Of a stretch of DNA of 6,078 bases, positions 5,802 through 6,078 are shown piece by piece. Position 1 is the first letter of the stretch; each line of letters opens with the position of its first letter. The notes beneath the pieces were generated by a model. That model was given only the letters and a program-made list of their open reading frames with translations. It did not search any database and was not told where the DNA came from. The stretch comes from Pyramidobacter sp. (GTDB taxonomy: Bacteria > Synergistota > Synergistia > Synergistales > Dethiosulfovibrionaceae): assembly GCA_017940445.1 (NCBI GenBank), contig JAGAYQ010000200.1, forward strand, positions 1-6,078, written 5' to 3'. The position numbers and the translations under genes are program-made.

Positions 5802-5830
5802 ATAATACCGTCAAAGTCAGAAAATGTAAA
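5802..5830 (-). promoter_or_regulatory. Sigma-70-type promoter for the CoA-transferase leader
   Basis: On the minus strand, -35 TTTACA (5830-5825) and -10 TATTAT (5807-5802) are separated by exactly 17 bases; each differs from consensus at one position. Transcription would start near 5795 and give a leader of roughly 230 bases before ATG 5566. It is the best promoter match I found in the non-coding region and has the right orientation. A weaker pair (TTGCAG near 6054-6049 and TATTTT near 6032-6027, 16-base spacer) lies further upstream. Confidence 0.6.
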
Positions 5831-6078
5831 GGCCGAAAAAAATACGATGATGATGTTTTAAACTGGACTGGACAGGGGAGCTTTCCCGGTGAAACACAGT
5901 ATGTATGGAACAACAGAGAGCAGCTTTGCTCTTACGTGAGGAGATGAGAGAATGTGCAGCATTAGACGACGGGAGCATGAAAAGTAGATATTCTCTGTGA
6001 AGATGCTATGTCTATCCGATGAAGGGAAAATATTTCGTTATTAGCGCTCTGCAATTATTTCGGTGCTGTGTATCAGAA
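5831..6078. other. Non-coding, A/T-richer stretch with no recognisable gene
   Basis: No open frame on either strand shows family resemblance or convincing length. The stretch is visibly richer in A and T than the coding part. It holds a short perfect hairpin (5917-5922 with 5927-5932, AGAGCA/TGCTCT) and a small GGGA/TCCC inverted repeat at 5876-5887, neither followed by a T-run. An 11-codon plus-strand reading frame at 5952-5987 has GAGGAG 8 bases ahead but nothing else in its favour. The region probably carries upstream control elements of the CoA-transferase or the edge of a gene outside the window. Confidence 0.5.

Noticed and set aside
5801..5806. Perfect plus-strand TATAAT
   Set aside because: No acceptable -35 box lies 16 to 18 bases upstream, and no plus-strand gene follows in the window. 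The same bases serve as the -10 region of the better minus-strand promoter.
3887..5947. Long plus-strand open frame (686 codons) opposite the CoA-transferase
   Set aside because: It runs through two terminator hairpins and antisense to a clear enzyme gene, and its translation is low-complexity Ala/Val/Asp/His/Arg. Its length comes from codon bias.
5952..5987. 11-codon plus-strand frame (MCSIRRREHEK) with GAGGAG 8 bases upstream
   Set aside because: The spacing is good, but the length is too short to distinguish from chance, and no promoter, terminator or conserved context supports it.
1..6078. CRISPR arrays, tRNA or rRNA genes, insertion sequences
   Set aside because: There is no regularly spaced repeat, no tRNA-like cloverleaf or rRNA core sequence, and no transposase or terminal inverted repeats.

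Overview
The window is GC-rich, densely coded bacterial DNA. Each internal start codon has a purine-rich Shine-Dalgarno sequence, and codon third positions are mostly G or C. The gene content points to an anaerobe that ferments amino acids. A member of Synergistota (for example a Pyramidobacter-like organism) would fit, but this is an impression from gene content and composition, not a proven assignment.

Layout: positions 1-3872 hold four closely spaced plus-strand genes, very likely one operon. They are a PLP-dependent C-S lyase/aminotransferase of the MalY/PatB type (its 5' end lies outside the window), a DUF5058 membrane protein, a second polytopic membrane protein of unknown function, and an M20D-family amidohydrolase. 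Gaps are only 15 to 30 bases, and a strong intrinsic terminator follows the last gene. Positions 3873-4033 form a convergent intergenic region with two hairpins and, between them, a palindrome resembling a ParB-binding parS site. Positions 4034-5566 hold a minus-strand acetyl-CoA hydrolase/transferase family gene of the succinate CoA-transferase type. Positions 5567-6078 are non-coding. They contain a good minus-strand promoter and a folded leader that ends in an intrinsic terminator directly before the ribosome binding site of the CoA-transferase.

How the genes may work together (inference): the two membrane proteins could form an uncharacterised transporter that imports an N-acylated or otherwise amide-linked amino acid, possibly an S-substituted cysteine conjugate. 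The M20D enzyme would remove the acyl group, and the PLP lyase would cleave the released amino acid to pyruvate, ammonia and a thiol. The CoA-transferase would act later, in fermentative acyl-CoA and organic acid metabolism.

The two most unusual points concern the CoA-transferase. Homology-like coding continues 27 codons upstream of the first usable ATG, back to a well-placed ATG that is followed at once by TAA. An intrinsic terminator also sits only 5 bases upstream of the ribosome binding site, which suggests transcription attenuation or a small RNA in the leader.
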